DNA of 36,675 nt from Candidatus Bathyarchaeota archaeon (GTDB lineage Archaea > Thermoproteota > Bathyarchaeia > TCS64). This document shows, piece after piece, positions 1 through 9,100 of this stretch (within the stretch, counting starts at the first letter, position 1; the number at the start of each line of letters is the position of its first letter). Both the position numbers and the translations under genes were made by a program. The stretch lies in NCBI GenBank assembly GCA_030601645.1, contig JAUWBQ010000003.1:1-36675 (forward strand), written 5' to 3'. The notes under the pieces are model-generated. The model saw only the letters and a list, made by a program, of their open reading frames with translations. It ran no database searches and was not told the origin of the DNA.

Positions 1-917
1 CGCCTTCAGCGTCTCTGAGCTGGCTTGCTGGACGATGAACTTACCGAGCAGCGTCTCCGAGCTGGCCTGCTGGGCGGTGAACTCCGCGGGCAGTTCCTCT
101 TCATTCTTATGCCGGACGATGAAGAAGCAGTGGGGATCAGATATCCCTGCTTTATGCTTGACGATGAACTCCGCTGGAAGATTCAAAGATACCTGTCCAT
201 CAAAGCCCGCCTTCAGTTCTTCTGAGTCGCTTTGTTGAACGATAAATTCTCCAAATAGTATTTCTGAATCCTTATGCTGGGCGGTGAACTCCCCAAGCAA
301 CGTTTCTGAATTAGCCTGCTGGGCGGTGAATCCGCAGAGCAGCGTCTCGTAGTCTGTTTGCTGGACGATGAACTTACCGAGCAGCGTCTCCGAGCTGGCC
401 TGCTGGGCGGTGAACTCCGCGGGAAGGTTCAAGGACACCTGGCCATCGAAGCCAGCTGCGAGATTCTTGTATGCCGAATGTTTGACCTCGAACTTACCGA
501 GCAACGTCTTGTAGTCTGCTTGCTGAACGATGAACTTACCGAGCAGCGTCTCTGAATCTGCTTGCTGGACGATGAACTTACCGAGCAGCGTCTCTTCATC
601 CTTATGCTGGGCGATGAATTTCCCGAGCAGATTCTCAGTTACCTGTCCATCAAAGCCCGCCTTCAGCGTCTCTGAATCGGCATGCTGGACGATGAACTCC
701 CCAAGCAACGTCTCTGAGTCTGCTTGCTGGACGATGAATTCGCCAGGGAGAACTTCAGTTACCTGTCCATCAAAGCCCGCCTTCAGCGTCTCTGAGCTGG
801 CTTGCTGGACGATGAACTCTCCAAGCAACGTTTCTGAATTAACCTGCTGGGCGATGAACCCGCAGAGCAGCGTATCTGAATCGGCATGTTTGACGCTGAA
901 TCCACCGAGGAGGTCGA
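1..917 (-). repeat. 42-bp tandem repeat array inside the partial fibre gene
   Basis: Roughly twenty imperfect 42-bp units (some 39 bp) encode 14-residue units such as TLLGKFIVQQADSE. Because 42 is divisible by three, all six frames repeat and several plus-strand frames stay open by chance. Units of the same type, including a rarer one coding for HCFFIVRHK, occur in the gene at 5643-7166. The window ends inside the array, which fits an assembly break in repeats. Confidence 0.85.
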
Positions 918-2106
918 CGGATCCATCTTCGGGAGGCGGTTCTATGTAGCAGACGAAGCCCCAGCAGGCGTCGGCGGCGTCGGGTTTGGAGGTGGGAATA
1001 GTTCTGAGATTTACATATTCGTCGAGAGCAACGGTATCCTCCAATGCCCCTGAATCTCCTGTAGTTTCTGCGTCACTAATTTGAAGGGTTACAACGTTAG
1101 TTCCCGCTATTCTGATAGCGAAGTCACGGTCATTATTAGTCCCAGGGTCAGCAGTTAGCAATACATGAAGCTTCTTCAAGGTGCAATTTTGTCCAAGTTG
1201 ATAGCGTCTAGTTTCATCAGGATGCCAAGCACGACCTCCCCAACCAGTAAGTATCATATACTCTGTGTCTGTATCATCGAGGTCACTCCTAGCACCGCCT
1301 ATGACAATGCTCTCTCCATTGATATCAGCCTTAAATGTCAAGCCCCAACGGGCGTGGATTTGATATTCTGGCTCATTTAAGGGTTCAATCATTATATTGA
1401 GGATATCACCTGCGACTACGGGCAAGCTATTAACGAGGTCGTTGCCAGCCAAATCGGGTCCTATAATTGTGACTATTGGACTATTCTCGTCTGTTCCTCC
1501 ATTCAATCTAACTGTAAACCTAAAGGCCTCAGGGGGGGCGTCGCCAGGTCTAAAATTCATATTAACATAAAAATTTTCTATTGTTCCCGAAGTGGGCACG
1601 AGCTGACCGAAACCACTTTCATCAACGGTATCATAACTTGTATAGGCACACATTAATTGGCCATAGATAATATTTACTCGGTCTAGTCCGGCACCTGAAC
1701 CTCCCAATATGAGAGATTCATTAGCATTATCGCTCTGAAATACACTGGTCCAAGTAGCATATCTAGCTGTAGGTGTGTCATCAGGATTGCATCGAATAGA
1801 AATTCTATCACCGCCGGTGACAGTTATCTGATTAACCATGTTACTGCCGGTGGTGTTAGCGTCGATAATATCCAAGGACAGAGCAGTCGGATTCTCATTA
1901 AGCATTAAGGTGAAGGTGTATTTTTTACCCGCTCCAGGCGCACCATCCAACTTCACTCGGAGATTCTTGATTACCCCGTCGGTGCTGACTACTCTTTTTC
2001 GCCAGCTTTCGTCTAAAGTCCAGTTATATCCGCCAGCCAGCGCGTTATATTCTGTATCGGTAGGGGATAGGAGGTCATACCAACCACCAAATAGCACTTG
2101 CTCCAA
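1..2106 (-). CDS. Partial fibre-like protein with three beta domains and a 14-residue repeat array
   Basis: The minus strand is open from 2106 to base 1 (702 codons) and runs off the window, so the C-terminus is missing. I chose TTG at 2106 because it directly follows an in-frame TAG and has a GAGGGG ribosome site about 9 bases upstream; GTG at 2097 is the alternative. Residues about 44-110, 174-258 and 308-388 look like three diverged copies of one beta domain (pattern L-x-V-x-L, then PG, then F-T/A-x-x-L-N). From about residue 398 the protein is a repeat array of the LLGKFIVQQADSET type, mixed with a 13-residue variant (LKAGFDGQVTEN). The architecture and the neighbouring glycosyltransferases suggest a virion fibre or adhesin; that role is inferred. 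It is a paralogue of the 5643-7166 gene. Confidence 0.8.
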   Translation of the reverse strand, partial: MEQVLFGGWYDLLSPTDTEYNALAGGYNWTLDESWRKRVVSTDGVIKNLRVKLDGAPGAGKKYTFTLMLNENPTALSLDIIDANTTGSNMVNQITVTGGDRISIRCNPDDTPTARYATWTSVFQSDNANESLILGGSGAGLDRVNIIYGQLMCAYTSYDTVDESGFGQLVPTSGTIENFYVNMNFRPGDAPPEAFRFTVRLNGGTDENSPIVTIIGPDLAGNDLVNSLPVVAGDILNIMIEPLNEPEYQIHARWGLTFKADINGESIVIGGARSDLDDTDTEYMILTGWGGRAWHPDETRRYQLGQNCTLKKLHVLLTADPGTNNDRDFAIRIAGTNVVTLQISDAETTGDSGALEDTVALDEYVNLRTIPTSKPDAADACWGFVCYIEPPPEDGSVDLLGGFSVKHADSDTLLCGFIAQQVNSETLLGEFIVQQASSETLKAGFDGQVTEVLPGEFIVQQADSETLLGEFIVQHADSETLKAGFDGQVTENLLGKFIAQHKDEETLLGKFIVQQADSETLLGKFIVQQADYKTLLGKFEVKHSAYKNLAAGFDGQVSLNLPAEFTAQQASSETLLGKFIVQQTDYETLLCGFTAQQANSETLLGEFTAQHKDSEILFGEFIVQQSDSEELKAGFDGQVSLNLPAEFIVKHKAGISDPHCFFIVRHKNEEELPAEFTAQQASSETLLGKFIVQQASSETLKA

Positions 2107-2182
2107 CTAGGGACCCCTCACGTACCTGATACGGATTATCTGTCACCGCTTCTTGTTATTTAATTGTTTACAGGGTTATAAC

Positions 2183-2193
2183 TATTTTATATT
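2183..2193 (-). promoter_or_regulatory. TATA box for the partial fibre gene
   Basis: On the minus strand the AT-rich AATATAAAATA lies about 80 bases before the TTG start at 2106. Transcription would begin near 2160 and leave a short leader carrying the GAGGGG ribosome site. The surrounding intergenic stretch 2107-2224 holds no other gene. Confidence 0.4.
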
Positions 2194-2224
2194 GTCTAAT
2201 CCCGGCTCTGAAGGGGGTTAGTGA

Positions 2225-2833
2225 TTATTCCGGAGAAATTATGAGATGACAGCTTTTTTTCAGTATTCGAATCTCGGCTTTAACCCTCAGGTTTTTGTTC
2301 ACAGAAATTAAACAACCTAAACCATTCGGCGTCCCGTAGACACGGCGGACTGGAGGTTCATTAACGATCGACCATATGAGTTCTGCTTTTTTACCCATCG
2401 ATTTGGTTAGGGCCCTCTTCACCACTCCCTTTCGTGGCTTGTGCAGACGTGCTGAGAATCCGTCAGGCCTAAAGTCTTTCGTCCACGTGCTCTCGAGGAA
2501 AACATTGTTCAAAGGATCCATGGCAAGAATAAGCTTCACCGGAGGATCACTATCTTTCAAGTAGCATCCCAGAGCTCGGAAAGAGATCTGGGGAGGAGGC
2601 GTATGCCTCCCAGCTCGTCCTAGTTTCAAGGCTTGATGGGCTTCAGTCAGGATGAAGAAGTTTTTGATCAGATCGGATTTTAGGATGCTTAGATGCCATC
2701 CTTTTACTACTCGCTCGACGCTTGTAAGATTCTGGAATTGTTCCTCAGAAAGCTGGTGAGGATAGAGGTCTCTTTCGGTGAGAGTTGTGCCGTCCTTGAA
2801 ATGCATGATTGTACGGCCTTCTAATTTGCTCAT
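2225..2833 (-). CDS. Hypothetical protein, 202 aa
   Basis: ATG start at 2833, followed by N-terminal MSKLEGRTIMHFKDGTTL. I do not recognise a family. It is a soluble, basic protein with no membrane segment or signal peptide, and with a Lys/Arg-rich C-terminal half (KPRKGVVKRALTKSMGKK). It lies between the partial fibre gene and a small beta protein on the same strand, with AT-rich putative promoter sequence ahead of it (about 2850-2870). Position suggests a fibre-region accessory protein, but that is inference only. Confidence 0.65.
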   Translation of the reverse strand: MSKLEGRTIMHFKDGTTLTERDLYPHQLSEEQFQNLTSVERVVKGWHLSILKSDLIKNFFILTEAHQALKLGRAGRHTPPPQISFRALGCYLKDSDPPVKLILAMDPLNNVFLESTWTKDFRPDGFSARLHKPRKGVVKRALTKSMGKKAELIWSIVNEPPVRRVYGTPNGLGCLISVNKNLRVKAEIRILKKSCHLIISPE

Positions 2834-2947
2834 GAATAGTTAGACTGTTCCCTACATTATTTAGATTTTCGGCAGAAAAACCCGGTTTCCTGGACCCTGC
2901 CACGAGCCGGGGAAATGATTTTGATGATAGCTGTCTTGACACCTATC

Positions 2948-3349
2948 TTAGCCAGTGTACTGATACCTGTGATGCAGTAGGAAGCCGACGTGGCCAGCTG
3001 CGCTTGCACCGGTGGGGATGGATACCCAGGTGGTGATCTTACCCCAAGCAGAGCTGGGCCCTGCGAGGATTGAGTTCACCCACGCTTCGCTGGCGCCGAT
3101 GCTGCCGATGTAGCAAGAGTGCTCGACGGTGGATACGAATGTCCATCTCTCAGCCCTTGCCTCAGATGCTTCGTAGGACTCTACGAAGCTGATGCTCATG
3201 TTGATCGCACGAGCATAGCTGTCATCTGCTGAGGCTCCGCCGTGGCCGTAGATGTAGTATACCTCTTTGCCAGAGGAACCGTCGACGTCAATGGTTCCGT
3301 AGTCGATGCTATCTACCGAGAAGGATATCTCGGGAGCAGACTTTACCAT
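2948..3349 (-). CDS. Small Ser/Ala/Gly-rich putative virion protein, 133 aa
   Basis: ATG start at 3349. The sequence is rich in Ser, Ala, Gly, Tyr and Trp with alternating hydrophobic residues, as in beta-sandwich virion proteins, and it ends HVGFLLHHRYQYTG. No catalytic motif or membrane segment is seen. It lies directly downstream of the glycosyltransferase pair in the same direction. A host-surface or fibre-tip role is possible, but no family is recognised. Confidence 0.6.
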   Translation of the reverse strand: MVKSAPEISFSVDSIDYGTIDVDGSSGKEVYYIYGHGGASADDSYARAINMSISFVESYEASEARAERWTFVSTVEHSCYIGSIGASEAWVNSILAGPSSAWGKITTWVSIPTGASAAGHVGFLLHHRYQYTG

Positions 3350-3397
3350 TGGATTTCTCCCGAGGAATATTTAGTGATAGTGCTTATAACTATTCCG

Positions 3398-4558
3398 TCA
3401 TTGTTGTGCTACGACTTGCCTCAAAATATCCACTATTGATTTTGCTTCTTCGTTTATGTCGAAATATTGCTCCGCGATTTGACGGCATTTCCTGCTTACA
3501 GCTTCCGGATCGTCAAGAACTTCATTATACGCTTCCTCGATTTTATCCGCCATATCGATAACATCAAATCCCTTGGCGGCCTTGTAAGGGTAGTTTTCGC
3601 CATAGGGATCAGTATCCCATGAAACAACTGGACAGCCACAAGCCATAGACTCCTGAGCTACACGGGATAGGTCTCCTGCAGTGACAGGGCTTACAAGAAC
3701 GTGGCCATGGCTGTAATAATGTTCAGGGTACTCTTCTACTCCTGGAAGATTTTCCTGGCCCATGAAATCCCAGAATCCTGCTTGTCCTATAAAATTTAGC
3801 CAGAGTTCTCTATGATGGATCAGGGCCCAGACGTTAAGCCTGGCTTCTTTGTTTCTGCGGTAGAGTTCGGCCATGGCATATAATAGTAGTGCAGGATGTT
3901 TGATGCCTCGCCACACTTCACCGTAAAGAACACTGGGATCTCCAGAAAGATCTTGAGTAGTTCCTGATTTCTGCCACCATTCAAGGTCTATTCCTTTATT
4001 GACTAGATGTGTTTTCTTTCCGGTGCTATCGAATGCGCCCCAGAACATTTTAGCCCGCTGACTAGTAACGATGGTGGCCTCAAATCTGTTGATCCACTCC
4101 GCGCCGGTCAGAAAAGGTGTTTTATCATCTCTTTTCATAGCGCCATCAAGAACTGCATCGGGGGTTCCATGGGCCATAAAGACTTTTGGTTTTAACTTTC
4201 CCATACGCTTATCGAAGCTGAAGTGGATAATATGGATATTCGCGAATTTATAGGCCCAGCCCCAATCCTGAGTTCGCAGTTCCATGTGAATCGGGTCGAC
4301 CATGCCTCCTTCAATATAACGCTTGGCTTCCCGTTTCAAGCCTACCAGCTCAATGGGAGGTATGACACACATCCCTGCGAGAACGCCTTCTATCTTGTTC
4401 TCGGCAGCTATAAGCTCCCGGACAGTTTCATACATTCCCGAACGACGTGGGCCCCAAAGACACCAATGTGCAACAGTTAAATCGATTTTTTGGCCTTTCT
4501 TCCAAGGAGGCACGCCGCCTCCGGGGCCTTCAGCAAATTTACCTGACGGTGCGCCCAT
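3398..4558 (-). CDS. GT-B fold glycosyltransferase (GT4-like), 386 aa
   Basis: The C-terminal half has the GT4-type nucleotide-sugar region: a segment around residue 296 (GDLSRVAQESMACGCPVV) with Glu303, followed by a Gly-rich turn and a C-terminal helix. The N-terminal half resembles a GT-B acceptor domain, with VFMAHGTPDAV near residues 127-137. The first 25 residues are low-complexity Gly/Pro and may not belong to the fold. It is 7 bases downstream of a second glycosyltransferase, so the two are probably co-transcribed. Likely role: sugar transfer to virion proteins or host surface glycans; donor and acceptor are unknown. Confidence 0.8.
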   Translation of the reverse strand: MGAPSGKFAEGPGGGVPPWKKGQKIDLTVAHWCLWGPRRSGMYETVRELIAAENKIEGVLAGMCVIPPIELVGLKREAKRYIEGGMVDPIHMELRTQDWGWAYKFANIHIIHFSFDKRMGKLKPKVFMAHGTPDAVLDGAMKRDDKTPFLTGAEWINRFEATIVTSQRAKMFWGAFDSTGKKTHLVNKGIDLEWWQKSGTTQDLSGDPSVLYGEVWRGIKHPALLLYAMAELYRRNKEARLNVWALIHHRELWLNFIGQAGFWDFMGQENLPGVEEYPEHYYSHGHVLVSPVTAGDLSRVAQESMACGCPVVSWDTDPYGENYPYKAAKGFDVIDMADKIEEAYNEVLDDPEAVSRKCRQIAEQYFDINEEAKSIVDILRQVVAQQ

Positions 4559-4565
4559 CTTGTTT

Positions 4566-5594
4566 TTACCTCCGGAAGGATTCGGCCACTTCCTCGAGGA
4601 AGAGACGGATATCCTTCGCGGCTTTCCTACAGTTATATTGTTCGATGTGTTTACGGATGATTTCTCGCTCCTTTATTTTTTGCTCTGGGCTGAAGTTCCC
4701 CCATTCGATGGTTTTGCGTACCATTTCACCGGAGGTTTTGCAGCGATATTTTTTCGGGTACAGTTTATCTGCGCCCAGGTAGTTGTTGAGGAGTGGGTAC
4801 CCGCCGCTCGCGCAGACCTCGGCCATGCTCAAGCCAAAGCTCTCACGCCAGCTTGTACACCAGTACAGATCAGCGGTCTTGGCAAAGTTAGCCCACATAT
4901 CCGGAGGGAAGTTCTCGGTTTTCAGAAATACTCTCCCAGATGGAAAATCAAGTCGATCAATGAGATCCTTGCAGGTAAAAATATATTCGACCCCTTCTTC
5001 TGAGGGAGGCTCCCAAGATCCGATGAGCGTCATTTTCCAGGGTTTATCTCCGTCGAGCTGGATGAGATCGTAGAATTGCTGTAGTGCTTCGTAGACGCGT
5101 TTTGTCGGTCGGATAATACTGGCATGAGTTACGATATGGTATTCGGGGATGGGTAGTGCTATAGGGGTGAAGGTTTTGAGGTCAACCCCGAGGCTTTTAA
5201 TCAGGATTTTTTTAGGAAGTCGAGGCAGAGGTTTGTCGGGATAAATAATACTCCAGTCGGCCCGAAGCTTTAGTAGTACCGGATGATTGGAATCTTGAAT
5301 GATCAAACCGGCGATATTACGCCAATCCACAAAATAATGGTTAAACACATCGATTCCATGGCAGAATGCAACGAGGGGTTTACCGAGTTCATTGATCTGT
5401 GTAATTTCGAGGTTCTGCGCCTGAAGCCATTCAAGATAAGCCACATCACACCATTCTAATAATTTGACGGTGCTGATCCAGCTGATTGTTTCATTGGAAT
5501 TGAGGCTCCATATTTTGACTGTGTGATATTTGCTTAATTCCTCAAGAATAAAATGAGAGAAGTTTCTATTCCGTGAGAAGAAGGCGATGTTCAT
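4566..5594 (-). CDS. GT4-like glycosyltransferase, copy A, 342 aa
   Basis: Starts MNIAFFSRNRNFSHF, a typical GT-B first strand. It carries an EX7E-type motif at Glu251-Glu259 (WRESFGLSMAE), the usual nucleotide-sugar site of GT4 enzymes, and a conserved FCHGID at residues 77-82. It lacks a signal peptide and membrane segment, so it should be cytosolic. It is a close paralogue of the gene at 32582-33622: same length, start and motifs, with long near-identical DNA runs around the catalytic motif. It follows the fibre gene and a T-tract, and has its own TATA-like box about 25 bases ahead of the ATG. Confidence 0.85.
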   Translation of the reverse strand: MNIAFFSRNRNFSHFILEELSKYHTVKIWSLNSNETISWISTVKLLEWCDVAYLEWLQAQNLEITQINELGKPLVAFCHGIDVFNHYFVDWRNIAGLIIQDSNHPVLLKLRADWSIIYPDKPLPRLPKKILIKSLGVDLKTFTPIALPIPEYHIVTHASIIRPTKRVYEALQQFYDLIQLDGDKPWKMTLIGSWEPPSEEGVEYIFTCKDLIDRLDFPSGRVFLKTENFPPDMWANFAKTADLYWCTSWRESFGLSMAEVCASGGYPLLNNYLGADKLYPKKYRCKTSGEMVRKTIEWGNFSPEQKIKEREIIRKHIEQYNCRKAAKDIRLFLEEVAESFRR

Positions 5595-5642
5595 ACTAGA
5601 TATGAGTCTAGAACAAATATAAAAAAAAGAGGGTTGATTTGG
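5595..5642 (-). promoter_or_regulatory. T-tract terminator and leaderless-type promoter between fibre and glycosyltransferase genes
   Basis: Reading the minus strand after the fibre stop, CTC is followed by eight T residues (5621-5628), an archaeal-type terminator. This runs into TTTATATTTG (5614-5623), a TATA-like box about 25 bases before the ATG at 5594, so the next transcript may be leaderless. A 5-bp hairpin CTAGA/TCTAG lies between box and start (5596-5611). Confidence 0.5.
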
Positions 5643-7166
5643 TTATGCGATTATACTCATGTCCTGGTAGACATCGACAGATAATCCCTTTGACATAAAG
5701 TCTTTATCTATCCTGAAATGCCCCGAAAGCTCCACGGGAACGCCGACATGTCTGACGACAAAACCACAGAGCAGCTCCTCATCATCTTTGTGCCGGACAA
5801 TGAACTTACCGAGCAGTGTCTCTGAATCCTTGTGCTGAGCGACGAATTTCCCGAGCAGTGTTTTGGAGTCCTTGTGCTGGGCTATGAACTTACCGAGCAG
5901 CGTCTTGTAGTCTGCTTGCTGAGCGATAAACTTACCGAGCAGTGTCTTGTAGTCTGCTTGCTGGGCGACGAATTTCCCGAGTAGATTTTCAGTTACCTGG
6001 CCATCAAAGCTTGCCTTCAGCGTCTTGTAATCTGCTTGCTGGACGATGAATTTCCCGAGCAGTGTCTTGGAATCCTTATGCCGGACGATGAAGAAGCAGT
6101 GGGGGTCAGATATCCCGTGTTTTTGCTTGACGATGAACTTACCGAGCAGCGTCTCGTAGTCTGCTTGCTGGACGATGAACTCTGCGAGCAGCGTCTTTGA
6201 ATCCTTATGCTGGGCAGTGAATTTCCCGAGCAGTGTTTTGGAGTCCTTGTGCTGGACAATGAACTCACCGAGTAGCGTCTTGTAGTCTGCTTGCCGGACG
6301 ATGAACTCACCGAGTAGCGTCTTGTAGTCGGCATGCTGAGCGATGAATTTTCCGAGCAATGTCACAGGAACGCCGGTGTGCCTTGCCTCGAATTCTCCGA
6401 GTAGCTCTTTATTATCCGCCTGTTGTGAGATGAATTTTCCGAGAAGATTCTCAGTTACCTGGCCGTCGAAAGCCGCTTTCAGCTGTTCTTCATCCGCCTG
6501 TTGCGAGATAAATTCTCCGAGCAGCTCCTCTGAACCTTGACCGACTTCGAAGCCTGCCTTGAGATCCTCATATGATTCTGGGTCATCCATGTCCTGGATG
6601 TAGCCTGAGATCTCATCGGCGTCTCCGCTGCCGTTGCTTTGGGGGGCCATAACGTAGGTAATGGCATATGCTGCCTGCAGTGTGAGGGTAAGTGTGGCAA
6701 CGAGGGTTGTCCGCCCCGAGTCTGAGTAGATGTAGAGTGTTACGTCCGCGCCTAGTTTGACGAAGGTGCAGTAGAATAGGGTATCCATGGCCGGGCTGTA
6801 AGTGGCGGCTGAGGAATAGACTGAGCCTCCGTTGGTTTCGATGATGGCGACGCGCGGGGCTGGCCCCGCTGCGATATTGTCTACCATCACAGAGATCTGA
6901 TTCTTATTGCCGGCTCGGTTTGCTTCCCAGTCGTCGAGGTCCTGCACGTATGATACGAGGGCGACGCTGCGGTCTCCCGCTGTTGGATCGGCGGCGTCTA
7001 TGTAGAATTCGAATTCCTGGTTGAAGTCGGATAAAGCCTTGACGATGGCCTTGTATAGGTAGACGTCTGCATCGTCGCCGCGGAGGGACATGAATGTGGA
7101 TCTTGTGTCGATCTGCGTTAGCCGCCCGGGAGTATCTACCTCCGTCCATGAGGTGAAGTCCTGCAT
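5643..7166 (-). CDS. Fibre-like protein with LamG-like N-terminus and 14-residue repeats, 507 aa
   Basis: Residues 1-205 form a beta-rich head resembling concanavalin/LamG-type folds (alternating strands; VTLYIYSDSGRTTLVATLTL). Residues about 208-480 are some twenty tandem units of the TLLGKFIAQHKDSK type with occasional LKASFDGQVTEN units, and a short C-terminal cap follows. There is no signal peptide or membrane segment. ATG at 7166 overlaps the upstream stop as TAATG, so translation is probably coupled to the virion gene before it. Likely a receptor-binding or decoration fibre. It is paralogous to the truncated gene at 1-2106, which has a different N-terminal head on the same repeat stalk. 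Confidence 0.8.
   Translation of the reverse strand: MQDFTSWTEVDTPGRLTQIDTRSTFMSLRGDDADVYLYKAIVKALSDFNQEFEFYIDAADPTAGDRSVALVSYVQDLDDWEANRAGNKNQISVMVDNIAAGPAPRVAIIETNGGSVYSSAATYSPAMDTLFYCTFVKLGADVTLYIYSDSGRTTLVATLTLTLQAAYAITYVMAPQSNGSGDADEISGYIQDMDDPESYEDLKAGFEVGQGSEELLGEFISQQADEEQLKAAFDGQVTENLLGKFISQQADNKELLGEFEARHTGVPVTLLGKFIAQHADYKTLLGEFIVRQADYKTLLGEFIVQHKDSKTLLGKFTAQHKDSKTLLAEFIVQQADYETLLGKFIVKQKHGISDPHCFFIVRHKDSKTLLGKFIVQQADYKTLKASFDGQVTENLLGKFVAQQADYKTLLGKFIAQQADYKTLLGKFIAQHKDSKTLLGKFVAQHKDSETLLGKFIVRHKDDEELLCGFVVRHVGVPVELSGHFRIDKDFMSKGLSVDVYQDMSIIA
5727..6545 (-). repeat. 42-bp tandem repeat array inside the 507-aa fibre gene
   Basis: About twenty 42-bp units with occasional 39-bp units stay in frame throughout and encode 14-residue stalk repeats. 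Unit sequences are shared with the array at 1-917, including the unusual unit coding for ISDPHCFFIVRHK (about 6080-6130 here and 110-160 there). Such arrays can change unit number by recombination. Confidence 0.85.
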
Positions 7167-7813
7167 TAGACGTTCTCCCCCATGTCGGCTATTTTTATGG
7201 TCACGGCGAAGTCGCTTTCCGTGCCTGCCGATACGTCGTTCTCGAGTCTGCAGTGAAGTCGGTATGTACTCTCCTCGTCGACGGCGTCTCTGTCATAGTA
7301 GGGCATGGGCCCTCCGGCGAGGGTTTCCCCGTATTCTCCACCCTGTTCTTGAGTCATCGTGATCCTGCGGTTGATGATTTTCTGGTAGAGGTTGGCACGT
7401 GTATTCGGAAGCAGTCGTGCGGCTGTTGATTCCCAGATCTCGAAGTTTATCTGCATGGGTCCAGGGGTTAATTGGACGATGCCGATGTAGACGATTTTGC
7501 AGAATTTGCTTGTGATCGGTAGGTCGAACCTTAGGGGTCTATCTACTCCGAGTCCGGTCCAGATGATGAAATCGTCGTCGCCGGGGACTCGGGATAGTGC
7601 GTCAGCGGTCTCCAAGGTTATCTCCCCGAGGAGATTTACGTAGCTCAAGATGGTTGCTTGCTGGCTCTTGCACGGTCCGGAGATGAACTCGATTTCCATG
7701 CCGTCGTAGAAGCCGTCTGCTGCAGTCAGGTTTGTTGCGAAGACGGTGGTTGTTCCTTCAGCTACAGAGATACCAGTAACGTTGTTGACCGTCAGTCTCT
7801 CGGTTATGTACAT
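7166..7813 (-). CDS. Putative virion structural protein, 215 aa
   Basis: Beta-rich, no membrane segment. Residues 8-70 have a pattern often seen in virion beta modules (GMEIEF, then ITLETADALSRVPGDDDFII). The middle contains a strand-rich segment (MQINFEIWE). It lies between the 417-aa virion protein and the fibre, with TAATG overlap to the latter, so it probably belongs to the same late operon. The exact role (head, adaptor or fibre base) cannot be read from sequence. Confidence 0.65.
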   Translation of the reverse strand: MYITERLTVNNVTGISVAEGTTTVFATNLTAADGFYDGMEIEFISGPCKSQQATILSYVNLLGEITLETADALSRVPGDDDFIIWTGLGVDRPLRFDLPITSKFCKIVYIGIVQLTPGPMQINFEIWESTAARLLPNTRANLYQKIINRRITMTQEQGGEYGETLAGGPMPYYDRDAVDEESTYRLHCRLENDVSAGTESDFAVTIKIADMGENV

Positions 7814-7846
7814 CCTCCATACCTCCTTTAAGGAAAGCCGGGAGGA

Positions 7847-9100
7847 CTACGAACCCGAGGTTCCTGGCATACCCAACAGTATTGGAATTAGTTCCGTAGC
7901 GCCCCCGCCTTCCGTAGACTTGCCGATCATGATACCCTGAGAGCTGGCCCCGCCGTTATCTATCTGCGGCGCGGCGCCTGCTTCGGAGAGGCTGACACCA
8001 ATCCCAGCAGCAATGATGCTGTCATCTTCACAGAGCATGTTGACGATGCCGGATTCCACGATGTCGACTCTGATCGAGCCGACTTCATTTCCGATCATGG
8101 CGAGCCTGGCGTTATTTGCTATGGTGTACGCGGCCACAGTAGCAGCAACCGTGATCTCGTTCGTGACTCTATTCACGGCTGTGATGGTGAGGACTTCGTC
8201 GTTCGGTGCATCATCCCAGATCGTGCATGTGCCAATCTCGAATAGAGAGGCATCCACGATTGTGATGGTGGTAGGCACAGCGCTGATGGTAACATCGACG
8301 GCGAGAGATGTTTGACTGGGGTTGTCGACACAGATTCCTGCGAAGTTAGGTTCATTGTCGATTGCCGCATCTACACGGCCTGCGGTTTCAGCCCATGCCA
8401 TGGCGTAGCCTTTGACGGCGTGAACATCGTCGCGGAGGGGTACGGATATGATGTTGCCTCGGGCGGGTCCGTAGCCGGTTCCATGGGTGTAGAACTCGAT
8501 CTGGTCAAATCTTAGGACATTGCCGTTGACTCCGCCTTTGCTATAAAAGCCGACTCCCCAGACTTCGGAGAGATCTTCGGCTCCATAGCCCGTAGCTCTC
8601 GTGAAGCGGGCGAGGTCGAGCTCCATATAGCGCCAGATGCTTCGGCCTTCATCGGTGTATGCTTCCTCGAAGAAGTCGAGATGCATCGCCCGGTTGGCAT
8701 AGAGATAGTTGCCTTCTCTCGTGAAGATGTAGAAATCTATGTCGTCGGGGGTGAACACATCACCGCCTCCGGCTCTGTACCACATACCCACATATCTTGC
8801 CCATCGAAGGTCCACAGGCTGGGTAAGAAGTAGGTAGATGGATTTATCGCAGGCGGCGGTGAGTTGCTCTAATTCGAGGCTTTGGATGCCGACTCTCGGG
8901 CCCTTAGCGACGATTTCAAACTGTGTTCCGTCTTCTGATTCCCAGAGACTAAAGGTCTCGCAGTCTCCGCCGGGTATGACTTCGGCACGCTGGTACTGTG
9001 GCTTGATCCCGTAGTATGGGTTGAGGACGTGTAAAGCTTTAGAGATCTGTACAGGGTGTTTCTTGTATCGGGTCGTTTTTACGACTAAATTTTGTCTCAT
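7847..9100 (-). CDS. Putative virion protein with jelly-roll-like N-terminus and decoration-like C-terminus, 417 aa
   Basis: The ATG at 9100 is preceded by AGGAG at 9 bases. Residues about 30-215 look like a carbohydrate-binding-type jelly roll (MWYRAGGGDVFTPDDIDFYI; LRFDQIEFYTHGTG). Residues about 225-417 resemble small capsid decoration proteins (AVKGYAMAWAETAG, then GSIRVDIVESGIV and GVSLSEAG), interrupted by a strand-rich insert at about 270-335. It directly follows the major capsid gene. Capsid decoration or a vertex protein is the best guess; family membership is not certain. Confidence 0.65.
   Translation of the reverse strand: MRQNLVVKTTRYKKHPVQISKALHVLNPYYGIKPQYQRAEVIPGGDCETFSLWESEDGTQFEIVAKGPRVGIQSLELEQLTAACDKSIYLLLTQPVDLRWARYVGMWYRAGGGDVFTPDDIDFYIFTREGNYLYANRAMHLDFFEEAYTDEGRSIWRYMELDLARFTRATGYGAEDLSEVWGVGFYSKGGVNGNVLRFDQIEFYTHGTGYGPARGNIISVPLRDDVHAVKGYAMAWAETAGRVDAAIDNEPNFAGICVDNPSQTSLAVDVTISAVPTTITIVDASLFEIGTCTIWDDAPNDEVLTITAVNRVTNEITVAATVAAYTIANNARLAMIGNEVGSIRVDIVESGIVNMLCEDDSIIAAGIGVSLSEAGAAPQIDNGGASSQGIMIGKSTEGGGATELIPILLGMPGTSGS

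Noticed and set aside
1..917. CRISPR-like array because of regular short repeats
   Set aside because: Units are contiguous 42-bp in-frame protein repeats with no spacers, and the minus strand reads as one open fibre protein.
358..949. Plus-strand open frames over the repeat array
   Set aside because: Because 42 is divisible by three, every frame repeats and stays open; the minus strand gives the sensible beta-repeat protein and a proper N-terminal domain.
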